The notes beneath the pieces are model-generated. The model saw only the letters and a list, made by a program, of their open reading frames with translations. It ran no database searches and was not told the DNA's origin. 64,000 nucleotides of DNA, taken from the NCBI RefSeq assembly GCF_004353925.1, contig NZ_SMOK01000008.1:1-64000 (forward strand). Direction: 5' to 3'. The stretch is from Pseudomonas sp. H9 (lineage in GTDB: Bacteria; Pseudomonadota; Gammaproteobacteria; Pseudomonadales; Pseudomonadaceae). The position numbers and the translations under genes are program-made. Below, piece by piece: positions 25,307 through 33,693 of this stretch. The first letter of the stretch is position 1; every line of letters starts with the position of its first letter.

Positions 25307-25343
25307 ACAAGGCCCCGTCCATTGCTGGGCGGGGCCTTGTTTT
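25307..25343. terminator. Strong GC hairpin terminator
   Basis: The stem ACAAGGCCCCG / CGGGGCCTTGT encloses a 12-nt loop and is followed on the plus strand by TTT. On the minus strand it directly follows a short Thr-rich frame and may also end transcripts from the TonB receptor gene. Confidence 0.75.
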
Positions 25344-25407
25344 ACCTACTGCCTAAGGGTGAATCATCGGTACCCGCCCCGCGATTGGCGGTGGTCGTGG
25401 TACGCAT
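25342..25407 (-). other. Possible leader-peptide ORF with four consecutive Thr codons
   Basis: A 21-codon frame begins MRTTTTANRGAG and stops 2 nt before the hairpin at 25307-25340. A run of identical residues followed by a terminator-like hairpin resembles an amino-acid attenuator. However, no biosynthetic gene lies downstream; the decayed glyoxalase gene is on the opposite strand. It may be an orphaned remnant or chance. Confidence 0.3.
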
Positions 25408-25486
25408 CGAGGTCAGCAGGCAAATCGTGTTGAATTCATACTGCGCCGAGGTATCAGGCAGGTCAATGCCGTTCCTATACCGTTGG

Positions 25487-27931
25487 TCAGTACGTGTATT
25501 TCAGGCTGGCCATGAAATTGCGCGGCGCGCCGTACACGCTCCAGCTGTCGGCAAAGCTGTAGTACTCCCGGTCGAACAGGTTGTTGACGTTCAACGAAGC
25601 ACTCAGGTGCTCATCGATCTGGTAACGCGCCATCAGGTTGGTCAGCGCATAGCTGCCCTGGGTGTGGGTGTGCAGGTCCTGACCGGTCTTGCTTTGCCAG
25701 TTCACCCCGCCACCGACGGTGAGCCGATCCCAGGCGCCAGGCAGGCGGTAGCTGGTGAAGGTCTTCAGACCATGACGCGGTATCTGCGTCACGATGCGGT
25801 TGTCGTCACTGTCGGTACTGACGCTGTAGGCATAGCCAGCCGACGCCTGCCAGCCTTCACTCAACTCACCGCTGAGTTCCATTTCAACGCCTTTGGTGGT
25901 GGTGCCTTGCTCAGCCTTGTAATAGTTGTCCTGCACATAGACGGCCAGGTTGTCCTGATCGAGCTTGAACAGTGCCAGGCTGGCATTGAGCCGGTCTTCA
26001 TTGAAGCTGCCCTTGACCCCCACTTCGTAGCCGGTACCTTCCTGTGGATCCAGCGGTTTGCCGTTGACGTCCTCGATCCCGTAATACTGTGGGTTGAAGA
26101 TTTTCGTGTAGCTGGCATAGGCCGACCACTGATCGGTCAGGTCGTAGACCAGGCCGGTATACGGCAGGAATACACCGTTGCGGGTTTCTTCATCTTTGCT
26201 GTCACTGGCTGGGTCGGCGTAGGTGCGTACATCGTTGGTACGCTTCCAGTCAGTCACTCGCCCACCGACAATCAGGTGAGTGGCGTCGGTCAGGTTAAAG
26301 CGCCCGGTCATGTAGGCGGCGTACTGCTTCTCTTCGATGTAGGTTTTGCCAATCGGCGTGGTATCAGGCCGAGGGCCGCTGCCATCCCAGGTAAAGATGT
26401 TGTCGATGGTGCCGTCATAGCCGGTCCAGGGGCCGAACCAGCCACCATGGTTGGGGGTGTTCTCGCGGTAGCGCGACAACGTCAGGCCGGTGATCAGCTC
26501 ATGCTCGCGACCGAACAGGCTGAACGGCCCGGTCAGGTAAGCATCGACGTTGTCCTGGCGCGGTTTGCCTGACCAGCGGTTGGGATACAGGAAAGCGCCG
26601 CTACCGGTTTCGCGGTCGATAGAGCCGTTCATGTAGTTGATCAGTTCGTCGAATTCGTTCTGCGAATGGCCGACTTCCAGCTTGGCGCTCCAACCGTTGT
26701 CGAACTGCTGCTCGATCGAAGCGAACAGGTTGGTCAGCGCCCGGTCGTTATAGGCCCACTCCGGCGCACTGTTGGCTGAACGGCTGAAATCGGTACGGCT
26801 GCCGTCACTGAAAAAAGTCTGGAAACCGGTGCGCAGCGGGCGTTCGACGTTGTTCTTCACGTAGCTGAAACCCAAAGTCAGCAAGGTCGACTCGCTCAGA
26901 TCGAACTCACTGATGCCGTATACCAATTGCCCTTCGCTTTTCAGATGATCGATCCAAGAGGCCTGATCCTTGTAATCGAGCACCAAGCGGCCGCGCACAT
27001 TACCACTCTCGGTCAAGCGCCCGGAGACATCCATACCCACGCCATAGCGATCCCAGCTACCGGCCTCGGAGGTGAAGCTCAGCTGCGGTTCATCAGTCGG
27101 ACGCTTACGAATCAAGTTGACGGTGGCCGACGGGGTGCCAGAGCCACTGATCAAGCCTGTTGCCCCGCGTACGACTTCGACCCGGTCATACATGGCCGTG
27201 TTCTGCGTGGTCACGTCCAGGCGTGAGGCGGTGGGTACGCCGTCGATCTCGAAGTTGTTGATCTGAAAGCCGCGCGACCAGTAGGTGTCATTCTCTGCAC
27301 CAACGCCGACCCGGGTCACAGTAATTCCCGTGGTGGCTTCCATCACTTCTGTCAGGTCGTTCAGCTTCTGGTCATCCAGCCGCTGGCGGGTGATCACACT
27401 CAGCGATTGCGGGGTTTCTTTGGGGGTGAGGTTGAGGCGCGTCGAACTGCTTGACGAATAGGTGGTGTACAACCCGGTGCCTTCGGTGGTCGAACCCGGC
27501 GCCTTGCCGGAGATGCTGATCGCGCCCAGCTCCATTGCCTGGCCGTCGCCACTGACCAACAGCGAGTAGCTGCCATCCACATTGCGCACCGCCACCAGGC
27601 CATTGCCACCGAGCAACAGAGCGAATCCCTGATCGACACTGTAGTTGCCGACCAGGCCTGGGCTCTGACGGCCCGCCGTAAGGCTGCTGTCAAACGACAA
27701 CACCACGCCCGCGTCACCGGCAAAGCGGCTGAGCACTTCACCCAACGCCCCGGCTGCGATCTCGTAATGGCGCTGCTGTTCGGCAGCACTCGCCTGCCCG
27801 CTGCTGCTAAGCAAGGGCTGGAGCATACCGCCATACGCCAGAAGCGCAGCGCCAAGCAACGCCACGACCAATGGCTTTTTCACGAATGCCTGTTGCGGCC
27901 GGGTGGCCGGGGGATGAGTGACGCGGGACAT
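25487..27931 (-). CDS. TonB-dependent siderophore receptor with signalling (STN) domain
   Basis: The 814-residue outer-membrane receptor of the FpvA/FecA transducer type. A signal peptide (to about residue 49, ending ASA) is followed by an STN domain (about 55-125), a plug (about 165-280, with TPKETPQSLSVITRQRL) and a C-terminal barrel ending in the aromatic residue Tyr. The STN domain contacts a FecR-type anti-sigma factor, and the adjacent fecR- and fecI-like genes complete a cell-surface signalling unit. The ferric-siderophore ligand is not predictable; no siderophore synthesis genes are in the window. A dyad with a GAGAATTAATC core lies upstream. Confidence 0.93.
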   Translation of the reverse strand: MSRVTHPPATRPQQAFVKKPLVVALLGAALLAYGGMLQPLLSSSGQASAAEQQRHYEIAAGALGEVLSRFAGDAGVVLSFDSSLTAGRQSPGLVGNYSVDQGFALLLGGNGLVAVRNVDGSYSLLVSGDGQAMELGAISISGKAPGSTTEGTGLYTTYSSSSSTRLNLTPKETPQSLSVITRQRLDDQKLNDLTEVMEATTGITVTRVGVGAENDTYWSRGFQINNFEIDGVPTASRLDVTTQNTAMYDRVEVVRGATGLISGSGTPSATVNLIRKRPTDEPQLSFTSEAGSWDRYGVGMDVSGRLTESGNVRGRLVLDYKDQASWIDHLKSEGQLVYGISEFDLSESTLLTLGFSYVKNNVERPLRTGFQTFFSDGSRTDFSRSANSAPEWAYNDRALTNLFASIEQQFDNGWSAKLEVGHSQNEFDELINYMNGSIDRETGSGAFLYPNRWSGKPRQDNVDAYLTGPFSLFGREHELITGLTLSRYRENTPNHGGWFGPWTGYDGTIDNIFTWDGSGPRPDTTPIGKTYIEEKQYAAYMTGRFNLTDATHLIVGGRVTDWKRTNDVRTYADPASDSKDEETRNGVFLPYTGLVYDLTDQWSAYASYTKIFNPQYYGIEDVNGKPLDPQEGTGYEVGVKGSFNEDRLNASLALFKLDQDNLAVYVQDNYYKAEQGTTTKGVEMELSGELSEGWQASAGYAYSVSTDSDDNRIVTQIPRHGLKTFTSYRLPGAWDRLTVGGGVNWQSKTGQDLHTHTQGSYALTNLMARYQIDEHLSASLNVNNLFDREYYSFADSWSVYGAPRNFMASLKYTY

Positions 27932-27951
27932 GCTGACTCCTGTTTCGAACT

Positions 27952-27976
27952 ATGAACGAGAATTAATCTTGTTCAT
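27952..27976. promoter_or_regulatory. Fur-box-like dyad upstream of the TonB receptor
   Basis: An imperfect 25-bp dyad starts ATGAAC and ends GTTCAT, and it has a central GAGAATTAATC. The same 11-mer recurs before the sigma-factor gene (29524-29534). Fur control is expected for such systems but is inferred here. Confidence 0.55.
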
Positions 27977-28033
27977 GGGAGTCGTACCAACTGTGTGAAA
28001 TCGACAATGCCCGTGCAATTTTTTTCATGTCCC

Positions 28034-28972
28034 TCAAGCGCGAGGCATCACACGTGTCCAGAAGCGTGTGTGCTGGCGGATGTCGACGGGCACAGCACGG
28101 GCGATAGCCGCAAGTGCCTGATCAGTGTTATCCAGCGGGAAGCTGCCCGAAAGTTGCAGGTGCGCCACCTCTTCAGCACAGCCCAGATAGCCCGGTCGAT
28201 AGCGGCCCAACTCTGCCAACAGACGATCCAGGCGCCAACCGTCAATCAGCAGGTGCCCCTTGACCCATTCACCCTCACCGCTCTGCAACGCACGCCGCGC
28301 AACGATGCCCGCGCTGTCGAAACGCACGCCTTGCCCGGCTTCGATGCGCTGCGCTGGATGAGCATTGTGGATACTGACCGCCACGGCATGTTCAAGCACC
28401 GCCAGATCCGTACTGCCCTCGTATTGGCGCACAATGAACCGGGTACCCAAGGCCTGCATCTGGCCTTGGGCACTGACCACATAGAAGGGTCGGGCATCCT
28501 TGGCGGTTTCGATCAGCACTTCGCCCAGGAGCAGTACAACGCGGCGCGCCTGGGCATCAAACTGCACATCGACGGCACTTGAGGTATTGAGGGTCAATTG
28601 ACTGCCATCGGCCAAATTCAGGGTTCGCCGTTGACCGCGCTCGGTACGGACATCGGCCAGCCACACCGGCGCCTGCCGATAGCCACTTAATCCCAGCGCG
28701 CTTACCCCCAGGCCCAGCAGCAGGCAGCGCAGCAATGTGCGCCGATCAAGCGGCATACGTGTGGCACGGGCCAATACCTTGCCGGCCATCGCACCATCGA
28801 CGCCGGCCAGTTGTGCCTGCAACAGCTCCACCCGCTGCCAGGCCCAGGCATTGACTTCGCTGCGTTGCTTCCAGTGCTGCCACTGCTGTTGCAGTTGCGC
28901 GCTATGACTTGGCTGCCGGGCATACCAGTCGGCCGCTTCACTCAAAGCCTGACGCTGCTCGGCACTGATCAC
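28034..28972 (-). CDS. FecR-family anti-sigma regulator
   Basis: The 312-residue inner-membrane signal transducer starts with GTG, overlapping the sigma-factor stop by 4 nt. The N-terminal cytoplasmic domain (about 1-80, SAEQRQALSEAADWYARQ) binds the sigma factor. One membrane segment (about 93-112) follows a twin-arginine-like LDRRTLLR, as in many FecR proteins. The periplasmic FecR domain (about 125-225, NLADGSQLTLNTSSAVDV) and C-terminal part contact the receptor's STN domain. It relays receptor occupancy to the FecI-like sigma. Confidence 0.9.
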   Translation of the reverse strand: MISAEQRQALSEAADWYARQPSHSAQLQQQWQHWKQRSEVNAWAWQRVELLQAQLAGVDGAMAGKVLARATRMPLDRRTLLRCLLLGLGVSALGLSGYRQAPVWLADVRTERGQRRTLNLADGSQLTLNTSSAVDVQFDAQARRVVLLLGEVLIETAKDARPFYVVSAQGQMQALGTRFIVRQYEGSTDLAVLEHAVAVSIHNAHPAQRIEAGQGVRFDSAGIVARRALQSGEGEWVKGHLLIDGWRLDRLLAELGRYRPGYLGCAEEVAHLQLSGSFPLDNTDQALAAIARAVPVDIRQHTRFWTRVMPRA

Positions 28973-29505
28973 AAGCCATGCTCCAGCGCATACAACAAGC
29001 AGTGCTCGGTGGCCCGAGCGACGTACTTGGTCACCGAACTGACCGACACCCCCAGCTCGCTGGCGATGGACTTGTAATCCATACCTTGCAGCTGCGACAG
29101 CAAAAACGCGCGTTTGGTGCGGGCACCCAAGCCATCGAGCATGGCATCGATGGCCTGCAGCGCCTGTATCAGCATCAACTGATCTTCCGGCGAAGGCACC
29201 AAGGCTTCCGGCTGCTCGGCCAGCGTCTGCAAATAGGCCTGCTCCACCGCACGCCGGCGAAAGCTGTCGACCATAACGCGGCGGGCCACCGTGACCAGAA
29301 AATGCCTCGGTTCCTGCAGTGGCGCCTGCAGGCGTTGAGCGCGATCGGCCACCAGCAGGCGAACAAACGTGTCCTGCGCCAAATCTGCCGCCTGCTGAGA
29401 GCAGCCCAGGCGCGAACGCAGCCAGCCCACCAACCAACGATGATGGTCACTGTACAAGGCGCCAATGGTTAACCTCGGCAAAGGGGCAGCACTGGGAGCG
29501 GACAT
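28969..29505 (-). CDS. FecI-like ECF sigma factor
   Basis: The 178-residue ECF sigma factor of the iron-starvation group has region 2 (about 15-85, LAQDTFVRLL, RHFLVTVARRVMVDSFRRR) and region 4 (about 120-170, GMDYKSIASELGVSVSSVTKYV). The ATG at 29505 gives the usual length; an upstream frame to 29565 would cover the promoter. With the FecR and receptor genes it forms the order sigma, anti-sigma, receptor. It should transcribe the receptor gene when ligand binds. Confidence 0.9.
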   Translation of the reverse strand: MSAPSAAPLPRLTIGALYSDHHRWLVGWLRSRLGCSQQAADLAQDTFVRLLVADRAQRLQAPLQEPRHFLVTVARRVMVDSFRRRAVEQAYLQTLAEQPEALVPSPEDQLMLIQALQAIDAMLDGLGARTKRAFLLSQLQGMDYKSIASELGVSVSSVTKYVARATEHCLLYALEHGL

Positions 29506-29523
29506 AGCAATAAATACGCGACT

Positions 29524-29541
29524 GAGAATTAATCGCAATTT
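29524..29541. promoter_or_regulatory. Fur-box-like site upstream of the ECF sigma gene
   Basis: GAGAATTAATCGCAATTT lies about 20 bp before the start codon and shares its first 11 bases with the site before the TonB receptor. It fits an iron-responsive Fur operator, but the match is by eye only. The rest of 29542-29758 carries the divergent promoters. Confidence 0.5.
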
Positions 29542-29758
29542 AAACGAGCCATGCGTCAACAGCAATCATCGCACTGCAAATCTTGCACAAATCGCGGCCC
29601 AGGGCACTGCGCTGCCATCAACGCAAAGATTTTGCCTGCAACTAAGGTCCAATCTATGACTGGGCGTTCCCGATCCGCACGGGATGTATTATCGTGGCTG
29701 CGTGCGCAATAACACACGCCTGAGCGTTCAGGCATATGCAAACCGATTCGAGGGTGCC

Positions 29759-30778
29759 ATGAGTAACGAAAGCATTAACTGGGACAAGCTGGGCTTCGAC
29801 TACATCAAGACCGACAAGCGCTACCTGTCCTACTTCCGCAACGGCGAGTGGGACCAGGGCACCCTGACTGAAGACAACGTACTGCACATCAGCGAAGGCT
29901 CGACTGCCCTGCACTACGGCCAGCAATGCTTCGAAGGCCTGAAGGCTTACCGTTGCAAGGATGGCTCGATCAACCTGTTCCGCCCTGACCAGAACGCCCT
30001 GCGCATGCAGCGCAGCTGTGCTCGCCTGCTGATGCCGCAAGTGTCGACCGAAGCTTTCGTCGAGGCCTGCAAGCAAGTGGTCAAGGCCAACGAGCGTTTC
30101 GTACCGCCGCACGGCAAAGGCGCCCTGTACCTGCGTCCGTTCGTGATTGGCGTGGGTGACAACATTGGCGTGCGCACCGCGCCGGAGTTCATCTTCTCGA
30201 TCTTCGCCATTCCGGTCGGCTCGTACTTCAAGGGCGGCATGAAGCCGCACAACTTCCAGATCTCCAGCTTCGACCGCGCCGCCCCACAAGGCACAGGTGC
30301 GGCCAAGGTCGGTGGCAACTATGCCGCCAGCCTGCAGCCGGGTGCCGAAGCGAAGAAGGCCCATTTCGCCGACGCCATCTACCTCGATCCGCTGACTCAC
30401 ACCAAGATCGAGGAAGTCGGTTCGGCCAACTTCTTCGGGATCACCGCGGACAACAAATTCATCACCCCGAAATCGCCGTCGGTACTGCCGGGTATCACCC
30501 GTCTGTCGCTGATGGAGCTGGCGCAATCGCGTCTGGGCCTGGAAGTGATCGAAGGTGACGTACTGATCGACAAGATCGGCCAGTTCAGCGAAGCCGGTGC
30601 GTGCGGTACTGCAGCCGTGATTACGCCGATCGGCGGTATCGAGTACCAAGGCAAGCTGCACGTGTTCTACAGCGAAACTGAAGTCGGCCCGGTTACCCAG
30701 AAGCTCTACAACGAGCTGACCGGTATTCAGAGTGGCGACATCGAAGGCCCAGCGGGCTGGATCGTCAAAGTCGCCTGA
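29759..30778 (+). CDS. ilvE: Branched-chain-amino-acid aminotransferase
   Basis: The 339-residue class IV PLP aminotransferase interconverts Leu, Ile and Val with their 2-oxoacids. It is the longer eukaryote-like bacterial type rather than the 309-residue E. coli type. Diagnostic blocks are YGQQCFEGLKAYR (about 60-72), VGGNYAASL around the PLP lysine (about 182-190) and EVGSANFFG (about 221-229). The start at 29759 is chosen because the in-frame extension covers the promoter. It is monocistronic with its own terminator. Confidence 0.95.
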   Translation: MSNESINWDKLGFDYIKTDKRYLSYFRNGEWDQGTLTEDNVLHISEGSTALHYGQQCFEGLKAYRCKDGSINLFRPDQNALRMQRSCARLLMPQVSTEAFVEACKQVVKANERFVPPHGKGALYLRPFVIGVGDNIGVRTAPEFIFSIFAIPVGSYFKGGMKPHNFQISSFDRAAPQGTGAAKVGGNYAASLQPGAEAKKAHFADAIYLDPLTHTKIEEVGSANFFGITADNKFITPKSPSVLPGITRLSLMELAQSRLGLEVIEGDVLIDKIGQFSEAGACGTAAVITPIGGIEYQGKLHVFYSETEVGPVTQKLYNELTGIQSGDIEGPAGWIVKVA

Positions 30779-30800
30779 ACCGTTATCAAGCGATGAATGG

Positions 30801-30831
30801 AGGGCATGCCAGTGATGGCATGCCCTTTTTT
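30801..30831 (+). terminator. Rho-independent terminator of ilvE
   Basis: A perfect 11-bp stem AGGGCATGCCA / TGGCATGCCCT with a GTGA loop, followed by six T residues. Confidence 0.93.
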
Positions 30832-30852
30832 ATGGCCATGGCTTTGTGAGTT

Positions 30853-31464
30853 GTGAGCTTATCCATTGGGTGTGGTGGCTCCACTGGCCCCTTCCGCCCT
30901 TACGGCGGCCTACTTTTTTCTTGGAAAAAGTAGGCAAAACCGCTCGCTCCTGCATCCGGCCCTACGCTGCGCTCCGGGTCCCCTCCCTCCGGCATTGCTC
31001 CCGCGAGGACCGCGCTAACGGGCCATCCATGGCCCGAAGCGCTTGACGGGCTCCTGCCCGTCACCTCACTCCGCAATACCTCCACTCAGCCTCCTGAAGT
31101 CGCAGACTGCGGCGCCTGGACTTGCGCGCACGCAGAAGCTTGTAGCTTGTAGCTTGTAGCTATCGGAGATACTCCCGCCCAGACGCCGCCCGTAACTTAG
31201 CGACTTCAGGAGGCCGAGTGGAGGTGCCTGGAGGGCCAGGTGCGTCAGCACCCTTCGGCTATGCCGAAGGCGCGAGATGTAGACTTGGCGAAGCAAGTCG
31301 TAGGCCGCGCGGGCCTGGAAGGTGCCGGAGCGAGGGGACCCGGAGCGCAGCGTAGGGCCGGATGCAGGAGCCAGCGGTTTTGGTTCCTTTTGCCAAGACA
31401 AAAGGGACCCGCCGTAAGGGCGGAAGGGGCCACCACAGCCACCACACCAAACGGATAAGCCCAC
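30853..31464. repeat. Complete copy of the ~600-bp inverted-repeat element, second version
   Basis: It starts GTGAGCTTATCC and ends GGATAAGCCCAC, with terminal inverted repeats that extend to about 160 bp because the right arm also contains the mirror of CCCTACGCTGCGCTCCGGG. The inner inverted repeat and three TTGTAGC units (31140-31160) are conserved. Where the other copies have a REP pair, this one has unrelated DNA with a CCCTTCGGC/GCCGAAGG hairpin (about 31250-31270). No gene is supported between 30832 and 31581. Confidence 0.88.
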
Positions 31465-31581
31465 AATACCAAGCGCCCCTACCAAGCCAACAACGCCCAC
31501 AACAAACATGAATTTTTCTTTAACCCGGCCACCGCCTATTCTTTGGCACAATCAAGTCTCTACTCGCCCCCAGGTATTAGC

Positions 31582-32262
31582 ATGCCCCGCGTACTGACTA
31601 TCGAAGACGACGCTGTGACCGCTCAGGAGATCGTCGCCGAGCTTTCCAGCCACGGCCTGGAAGTGGATTGGGCCGACAACGGCCGTGAAGGCCTGGCCAA
31701 GGCCATTGCCGGAGGCTACGACCTCATCACCCTGGACCGTATGCTTCCCGAGCTCGATGGCCTGACCATCGTCACCACCCTGCGCAACCTGAAAATCGCC
31801 ACACCGATCCTGATGATCAGCGCGCTGTCGGATGTCGACGAACGGGTGCGCGGCCTGCGCGCTGGCGGCGACGATTACCTGACCAAACCGTTCGCCTCCG
31901 ACGAAATGGCGGCCCGTGTGGAAGTGCTGCTGCGCCGCAACAGTGTGCCCATGGCCCAGACCCGCCTGCAGGTCGCCGACCTGGAGCTGGACCTGATCAG
32001 CCATGAAGCCAAACGCGGCGAGCAATCACTGAACCTACTCCCCACCGAATACAAGCTGCTGGAATACCTCATGCGCCACGCCGGTCAGGTGATCACGCGG
32101 ATGATGATTTTCGAGGAAGTCTGGGGCTATCACTTCGACCCAGGCACCAACCTGATCGACGTGCATATCGGGCGCTTGCGCAAGAAAATCGATGCTGCTG
32201 GCCAAACCCCGCTGATTCGGACCGTGCGGGGCTCGGGCTATGCCATTGCCGAACCCGTCTAA
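31582..32262 (+). CDS. OmpR-family response regulator
   Basis: The 226-residue regulator has a receiver domain (1-120) with acidic pocket EDD at 8-10, phospho-acceptor Asp52 (TLDRMLPELDG) and Lys in LTKPF, then an OmpR-type winged-helix DNA-binding domain (about 127-224). The ATG at 31582 matches the family N-terminus MPRVLTIEDD. It overlaps the sensor kinase gene by 23 nt, so the two are co-transcribed. Signal and targets are unknown. Confidence 0.93.
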   Translation: MPRVLTIEDDAVTAQEIVAELSSHGLEVDWADNGREGLAKAIAGGYDLITLDRMLPELDGLTIVTTLRNLKIATPILMISALSDVDERVRGLRAGGDDYLTKPFASDEMAARVEVLLRRNSVPMAQTRLQVADLELDLISHEAKRGEQSLNLLPTEYKLLEYLMRHAGQVITRMMIFEEVWGYHFDPGTNLIDVHIGRLRKKIDAAGQTPLIRTVRGSGYAIAEPV

Positions 32263-33628
32263 AGGCTGGAGTTCATCGACCAGCCGCCTGCTGGCGCTGT
32301 ACAGTTTTTTGTTTGTAGCCTGGAGCAGCATTCTCATGGGAGTGCTGTACTTCGAAGTCTCCGGTTATTTGAATAAACTCACCCGCCACTCACTGCTGCA
32401 GCGCCAGCACCTGTTCGGGCACATGAGTGGCAAGCAGCTGGACGACGCTTTGATTGCCAGCCAGGCCTTTGAAGAACGCAGCTTCGATGCCTACGGCCTG
32501 TTCGACGCTCAGTTCAATCCGCTGGGCGGGCAGATTCGTCAGGTACCCACCGATCTGGGCCTGGACGGCAAGATCCATGAACTGGGCCGTTGCCTGGATG
32601 CCGACGACCCGCACCTGCCGCGCGATAGCTGCGACGCCGTAGCCATCAAGGTGCGCGATGGCCGCTGGCTGGTGCTGGTGCGCGACAATGGCTCGCTGTT
32701 TGTGGTCACCCGTATCATTCTGCATGCCCTGCTCTGGGGCTTGTCGCTGACTATCATCCCCGGCATCGCTGGCTGGTATTTGCTGCGTCGCCGCCCACTC
32801 AAACGCATTCGCGCCATCCAGGCCACCGCTGAGCAGATCGTTGCAGGTGACCTGACCCAGCGCTTGCCGCTGTCGCAGCGACGCGACGAGTTGGACATGC
32901 TTGCGGCCATCGTCAATGCCATGCTCGACCGTATCGAACGTTTGATGCATGAGGTCAAAGGTGTCTGCGACAACATCGCCCACGACCTGCGCACGCCACT
33001 GACCCGCCTGCGCGCCCAGCTGTACCGCATCCGCCAGCAGGCCGGGGATGACTCACCCCAGGCTCAGGCACTGGAGCAGGCCATTGGTGAAACGGACACC
33101 TTGATGGCGCGTTTTCGCGGGTTGCTACGCATCAGTGAACTGGAAGACCGCCAGCGCCGTGCCGGGTTCGTCGAACTGGACCCACACGCCCTGTTGGTGG
33201 AATTGCACGATTTCTACCTACCGCTGGCTGAAGATGGCGACATTCGCCTGGACCTTGATCTGCCGACGCAAGTGCCCGCACTCAACGGCGACCGCGAGCT
33301 GCTGTTCGAAGCGTTGTCGAACCTCCTGAGCAATGCCATCAAGTTCACCCCGGCGGGTGGTCTGGTGCGCATGGTTGCCAACAGTGAAGTTGGTGAGCTG
33401 AAAATTGCCGTGGAAGACAGCGGACCGGGGATTCCCGAGGCAGAGCGTGAGGCAGTGCTGAAGCGCTTTTACCGTAGCGATGAAGGCCACCGGCATTCAG
33501 GGTTCGGGCTGGGGCTGTCGATCGTTGCGGCGATCGCTGACTTGCATGGATTTGTGCTGGAAGTGGGCGCCAGTGAGCTGGGCGGGGCGAAGCTGGTGTT
33601 GCACTGCAGGACTGGGGGCGCTGGTTAG
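32240..33628 (+). CDS. Sensor histidine kinase
   Basis: The 462-residue membrane kinase has two membrane segments (about 15-37 and 155-180) around a periplasmic sensor of about 115 residues, then HAMP (about 180-232). The phospho-acceptor is His248 in NIAHDLRTPLTRL, and an ATPase domain carries N box LLSNAIKF, G1 EDSGPGIP and G2 GFGLGLSIV. Its start lies inside the response-regulator gene, which it should phosphorylate. The periplasmic domain does not match a sensor I recognise. Confidence 0.92.
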   Translation: MPLPNPSKGWSSSTSRLLALYSFLFVAWSSILMGVLYFEVSGYLNKLTRHSLLQRQHLFGHMSGKQLDDALIASQAFEERSFDAYGLFDAQFNPLGGQIRQVPTDLGLDGKIHELGRCLDADDPHLPRDSCDAVAIKVRDGRWLVLVRDNGSLFVVTRIILHALLWGLSLTIIPGIAGWYLLRRRPLKRIRAIQATAEQIVAGDLTQRLPLSQRRDELDMLAAIVNAMLDRIERLMHEVKGVCDNIAHDLRTPLTRLRAQLYRIRQQAGDDSPQAQALEQAIGETDTLMARFRGLLRISELEDRQRRAGFVELDPHALLVELHDFYLPLAEDGDIRLDLDLPTQVPALNGDRELLFEALSNLLSNAIKFTPAGGLVRMVANSEVGELKIAVEDSGPGIPEAEREAVLKRFYRSDEGHRHSGFGLGLSIVAAIADLHGFVLEVGASELGGAKLVLHCRTGGAG

Positions 33629-33634
33629 GAAAAA

Positions 33635-33689
33635 TCGCGGGGCAAGCCCGCCCCCACAGAGGCCTTGTGGGAGCGGGCTTGCCCCGCGA
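33635..33689. repeat. REP pair, opposite arrangement
   Basis: Two REPs 9 nt apart in the reverse order to most others here (TCGCGGGG unit first). They lie at the convergent ends of the kinase and cysS genes. Confidence 0.93.
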
Positions 33690-33693
33690 TCAG

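Noticed and set aside
28973..29437. Extended FecR reading frame overlapping the sigma-factor gene
   Set aside because: The upstream part is a shadow of the sigma-factor gene in another frame; the GTG at 28972 overlapping the sigma stop is the typical arrangement.
29684..29758. N-terminal extension of IlvE
   Set aside because: The 25 extra codons overlap the probable promoter region and are absent from the family; the ATG at 29759 fits better.
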